From PALSA-505 sp036496025 (GTDB lineage Bacteria; Actinomycetota; Actinomycetes; Streptosporangiales; Streptosporangiaceae): 16,307 nt of DNA. The DNA is taken from positions 1-16,307 of the forward strand of contig DASXLW010000156.1 in the NCBI GenBank assembly GCA_036496025.1. Direction: 5' to 3'. Each line of letters opens with the position of its first letter. Positions within the stretch are counted from its first letter, which is position 1. This document shows positions 14,072 through 16,307 of this stretch, piece after piece. The position numbers and the translations under genes were made by a program. Under the pieces are notes generated by a model that did not search any database, was not told where the DNA came from, and was given only the letters and a program-made list of their open reading frames with translations.

Positions 14072-14977
14072 ATGCGGGTACTGCTCACCGGCTGGTTCAG
14101 CTTCCGGCACGGGGAGGCCACCGCGGGCGACCTGCTCGCCCTGGAAGCCGTCCGGCAGTCGCTTGAGCTGGCTGGGCTTACCTACGACATCGCCTGGAGT
14201 CCCGGGTTCCGGCCCGGCGCCCTGCGCCTGGAGGACGCGGCCCCGGAGCGCTACAGCCACCTGGTGTTCGTCTGCGGCCCGCTGCACGGGGAACAGTTCT
14301 CCGAGCTGCACACCCGCTTCGCGGCGCTGCGGCGGATCGCGGTCGGCGTCAGCATTATCAACCCGGCCGACCCCGCCTGCGCCGGTTTCGCCCTCGTGCT
14401 CGCCCGCGACGGCGCCGCCGCCGCCCCGGTCCGCGACCTCGCGTCCCTCGTCCACCCGGTGATCCCGCCTCAGGTACCAGTCGTCGGCGTCGCCCTGGCC
14501 GCCGGCCAGGGCGAGTACGGGGCCCGGCGGCGCCACGAGGAGGTGACCGGGCGGCTGACGCACTGGGTGGGCGGCCAGACGTGCGCCCCGGTCGTGCTAG
14601 AGACCCGGCTGGATACCCGCGACTGGCGGCTGTGTTCCACAGCCGACGCCTTCCAGGCCCTGCTGTCCCGCCTGGACATCGTGGTCACTACCCGCCTGCA
14701 CGGTCTGGTCCTAGCGCTGCGGGCCGGCATCCCGGCTCTGGCGGTGGACCCGGTGGACGGCGGGGGCAAAGTCACCGCCCAGGCGGCGGCCTGGGACTGG
14801 CCCGCCTGCCTGACCGCCGCGGCGACCGCCGAGCGCGGACGCCTGGACGAGCTGTGGGACTGGTGCCTGTCGACGGCTGGACAGCGGGAGGCGGCCCACC
14901 GGGCTGGCCAGCGACCGGACGGGACGGTCCTCGAACGGCTTATCGCTGACCTCGAACGCACCCGCTCCCGGCCATGA
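14072..14977 (+). CDS. Polysaccharide pyruvyl transferase family protein
   Basis: A 301-residue protein of the polysaccharide pyruvyl transferase family (PF04230 type), whose members move pyruvate from phosphoenolpyruvate to sugars as ketals. VLLTGWFSFRHGEATAGDLLA (3-23) is the N-terminal block. FVCGPLHGEQF (66-76) follows, and VVTTRLHGLVLALRAGIPAL (204-223) is the hallmark (S/T)xRLHGxxxAL segment. VDPVDGGGKV (225-234) is near the active site. The length is at the short end of the family. AAGGAG lies 5-6 nt before ATG 14072, and a 22-bp gap separates it from the preceding GT2, so the three plus-strand genes form one operon. It would put an acidic group on the glycan; some relatives have other or unknown activities, so the function is moderately sure. 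Confidence 0.85.
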   Translation: MRVLLTGWFSFRHGEATAGDLLALEAVRQSLELAGLTYDIAWSPGFRPGALRLEDAAPERYSHLVFVCGPLHGEQFSELHTRFAALRRIAVGVSIINPADPACAGFALVLARDGAAAAPVRDLASLVHPVIPPQVPVVGVALAAGQGEYGARRRHEEVTGRLTHWVGGQTCAPVVLETRLDTRDWRLCSTADAFQALLSRLDIVVTTRLHGLVLALRAGIPALAVDPVDGGGKVTAQAAAWDWPACLTAAATAERGRLDELWDWCLSTAGQREAAHRAGQRPDGTVLERLIADLERTRSRP

Positions 14978-14981
14978 GGGC

Positions 14982-15005
14982 GACCACGGCGGTGCGCGGG
15001 TGGTC
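14982..15005 (+). terminator. Weak hairpin after the plus-strand operon
   Basis: GACCAC (14982-14987) and GTGGTC (15000-15005) form a 6-bp stem just after the pyruvyl-transferase stop, with a 12-nt loop and no T-run. A second stem GGCCAG/CTGGCC lies at 15067-15088. Either could terminate between the convergent genes. I see no gene in 14978-15165. Confidence 0.3.
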
Positions 15006-15165
15006 AACCGGGCTGCTCCGCGCCTCGCCGCCAGTTAACCGGCAGGACGGCTGAGTAGCGCGGTGAGGCCAGAAAGCCTGCGCTGGCCGAGGCGGACGTC
15101 GCCGCCGACGTCGTAATGCGCGGCTGGTCCGCCCCAGTCAATTTCCGCCCGGCCTGAGCGCTGAT

Positions 15166-15375
15166 CTAGCTGCCGCGGCCTGATGCGGCCTGCAGCTCCT
15201 CGATCAGCCGGGACGCGTCCGCCTTGGACATGCCGTCGAGGCTCACCTCGCGCCCCGCCTCCCGGGCGAGGGTCTGCAGGTACGACTTCTGCGGACCGGT
15301 CATGGGTTCGTCCCCCGTGATCCAGTCCCCGGGATCTTTAGCCGGGTTGTCCTGCGGGCTCAGCGTGTCACTCAT
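15166..15375 (-). CDS. DUF3072 small protein
   Basis: A 69-residue acidic protein of the DUF3072 family, found in actinobacteria and some proteobacteria, with no established biochemical function. The family core DPGDWITGDEPMTGPQKSYL (14-33) continues TLAREAGREV (35-44) and ends in SKADASRLIEELQ (50-62). It is a predicted two-helix protein without a signal peptide or cysteines, reminiscent of small DNA- or protein-binding helical units, though that is not shown. ATG 15375 has a strong GGAGGAGG ribosome site. It is a single-gene unit: convergent with the glycan operon at its 3' side and insulated from the protease gene by hairpins. A stress-sigma-like promoter lies 32 bp upstream of the start. 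Confidence 0.88.
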   Translation of the reverse strand: MSDTLSPQDNPAKDPGDWITGDEPMTGPQKSYLQTLAREAGREVSLDGMSKADASRLIEELQAASGRGS

Positions 15376-15407
15376 CGTTCCTCCTCCCAGTTGCTCACCC
15401 CTGTGGC

Positions 15408-15432
15408 CTACCCCGGTCGCATCGAATCGAAC
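15408..15432 (-). promoter_or_regulatory. SigB/SigF-type promoter candidate for the DUF3072 gene
   Basis: Minus strand GTTC (15432-15429), a 15-base spacer, GGGTAG (15413-15408), 32 bp upstream of the ATG at 15375. It is one base off GTTT in the -35 element, with the same spacing as the two promoters in the glycan locus. A short inverted repeat GGCAG-GGTAT-CTGCC (15453-15467) lies further upstream. Confidence 0.45.
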
Positions 15433-15498
15433 ATCCGATCGCAGGAATTCCCGGCAGGGTATCTGCCTACGTACTGCAGTCCTAGAACTTGCATGATA

Positions 15499-15538
15499 GT
15501 GGATCGTTAGGTCCCGCAGAGGGGCCCTTTCGATCCAC
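15499..15538. terminator. Long hairpin between the DUF3072 and protease genes
   Basis: GTGGATCG (15499-15506) pairs perfectly with CGATCCAC (15531-15538). Inside, AGGTCCC can pair with GGGGCCCT with one bulge, around a GCAGA loop. The 40-nt structure would work on either strand as a terminator or mRNA-end stabiliser. No clean T-run follows on the minus strand. Confidence 0.55.
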
Positions 15539-15555
15539 CATGATGGCGGGCACCT

Positions 15556-15619
15556 AATAACAGCAAGAAGCGGGCCGCGCCCGCTGCCCGGGAGATCCCG
15601 GAGGACAGCTTTCCGCTGT
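15556..15619 (-). terminator. Hairpin series with T-rich tail after the protease gene
   Basis: Three adjacent inverted repeats follow the protease stop on the minus strand: ACAGC-N5-GCTGT (15605-15619), CCGGGA-GA-TCCCGG (15588-15601) and GCGGGC-CGC-GCCCGC (15570-15584). The last is followed by TTCTTGCTGTTATT, the best candidate for a rho-independent terminator in this window. Confidence 0.6.
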
Positions 15620-16307
15620 TACTGCGGCGGTCCCGCGGTGAGGCGGATGCGGCCGGTCGCCTGCTTGCCGACCGGGTTTGTCCAGGTGACGGAGATCATG
15701 TCGCCGGGCCGGAACCGCGCCATGACGCGCATCAGGTCGTCGGGCGACCTGACGGGCTGCCCACTCACCGCCGTGATGACCGCACCGGCGGTCATGCCCG
15801 CCCGTGCGGCCGGGCTGGCGCAGATCACGCCCCTGACCAGGACCCCTGAGCTCACCGGGGCGATGGCGGACGGCGGTGTCAGGCCGGTGTTGCTGGTGTA
15901 GCACGACAGCGCCGGGGACGAGGGCGCGGTCGCCTGCGACCGCTCCTGCCACGTCTGGTCTACCGGGTTGGGGTTCGCCCCGGTGGCGACGAAGGTGCCC
16001 ATAAAGGGCGGGTAACCAATGCTGATGTCCGAACCGGCCTTGCCCGCGGCGATCTGGCCGGCGATCGACAGCGCCGTATTGATCGGGATCGCGAACCCGG
16101 CCGCCTGCTGGCGGCCGGAGTTGTTGGCCGCGGTGTCCATGCCGATGACGCCATCGGTGCTCGACAGCGGACCACCGGAGTCGCCGGCCTCAAGGGTGGC
16201 GTTGGCCTGCATCATGCCGTGCAGCGTCTCTGAGCTCGTCGAGCCCACCTGGTCGCTGGCCGTGACGATCAGGTTGAGCTTGGCCACCTTCCCCTGCGAC
16301 ACGGCGA
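15619..16307 (-). CDS. Trypsin-like serine protease (S1C/HtrA type) with PDZ domain, 5' end outside window
   Basis: The C-terminal 229 residues of a secreted or membrane-anchored serine protease; the frame is open to the window edge and the His and Asp of the triad lie beyond it. SETLHGMMQANATLEAGDSG followed by GPL carries the nucleophile Ser in GDSGGPL. GVIGMDTAAN and GFAIPINTAL are the usual following strands of actinobacterial S1C proteases. A linker of about 60 residues, rich in Pro, Ser and Thr, leads to a PDZ domain: GVLVRGVICASPAARAG, then GAVITAVSGQPVRSPDDLMR and DMISVTW. The apparent start at 16302 is an internal GTG, not the true start. Such proteins are envelope quality-control or signalling proteases. 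There is no operon link to the DUF3072 gene, since hairpins separate them. Confidence 0.9.
   Translation of the reverse strand, partial: AVSQGKVAKLNLIVTASDQVGSTSSETLHGMMQANATLEAGDSGGPLSSTDGVIGMDTAANNSGRQQAAGFAIPINTALSIAGQIAAGKAGSDISIGYPPFMGTFVATGANPNPVDQTWQERSQATAPSSPALSCYTSNTGLTPPSAIAPVSSGVLVRGVICASPAARAGMTAGAVITAVSGQPVRSPDDLMRVMARFRPGDMISVTWTNPVGKQATGRIRLTAGPPQ

Noticed and set aside
12195..14121. Long minus-strand frames (12195-13271 and 12802-14121) opposite the GT2 pair
   Set aside because: Antisense shadows: low-complexity Arg/Gly/Ala content and no motifs, while the plus strand shows two full GT2 domains.
15103..15120. Two GACGTC copies near 15105 as an operator
   Set aside because: They are short, GC-typical and lie in a convergent spacer without a start codon to regulate.
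1442..15572. The 13-base repeat as direct repeats or att sites of a mobile island
   Set aside because: No integrase, transposase or tRNA gene is present, and a 13-mer pair is not rare in 16 kb of biased DNA; a terminator reading explains it better.
1..16307. CRISPR array, rRNA, tRNA, insertion sequence or prophage genes
   Set aside because: I looked for regular repeats, transposase or integrase motifs and tRNA-like cloverleaf sequence and saw none.

Overview
High-GC DNA (roughly 70% or more by eye), strong third-position G/C bias, GTG starts, DUF3072 and SigB/SigF-like promoter motifs all point to an actinobacterium. I cannot name the genus. The window is dominated by a glycan locus of about 13 kb (roughly 1,540-14,977) flanked by unrelated genes.

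Left flank (1-1405): a type B carboxylesterase, cut by the window edge, is divergent from a small HD-domain protein that keeps the residues of the PhnZ-type diiron oxygenases, which cleave C-P bonds.

Centre, minus strand (10342 down to about 1797): a tightly packed operon. In transcription order it holds an internally deleted sugar-nucleotide SDR remnant, a NodU/CmcH-type O-carbamoyltransferase, a GT9 heptosyltransferase-like protein, two GT4 glycosyltransferases, GmhA (sedoheptulose-7-phosphate isomerase), HldE (heptose-7-phosphate kinase/adenylyltransferase) and a second GT9. Most junctions are 4-bp ATGA/GTGA stop-start overlaps. The last GT9 has no stop of its own and runs out of frame into the remnant of a SecD-P1-like gene. 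Upstream and separate (12179-10578) is a fusion of a GT2 glycosyltransferase and a GmhB-type heptose bisphosphate phosphatase. GmhA, HldE and GmhB together supply ADP-D-glycero-D-manno-heptose. No HldD epimerase is visible. The two GT9 enzymes, the GT4s and the GT2s would assemble a heptose-containing glycan, and the carbamoyltransferase and a pyruvyl-transferase-like protein would decorate it. The assembly and decoration roles are inference.

Centre, plus strand (12285-14977): two tandem paralogous GT2 glycosyltransferases and a polysaccharide pyruvyl transferase family protein, divergent from the GT2-GmhB fusion.

Right flank: a DUF3072 small protein, a hairpin-rich spacer, and the C-terminal part of a trypsin-like (S1C/HtrA) protease with a PDZ domain, cut by the window edge.

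The most notable non-coding observation is a repeated promoter-like element, GTTT/C-N15-GGGTA(A/G), upstream of three minus-strand starts: the operon, the GT2-GmhB fusion and the DUF3072 gene. It resembles general-stress or developmental SigB/SigF promoters and suggests the glycan locus belongs to such a regulon.
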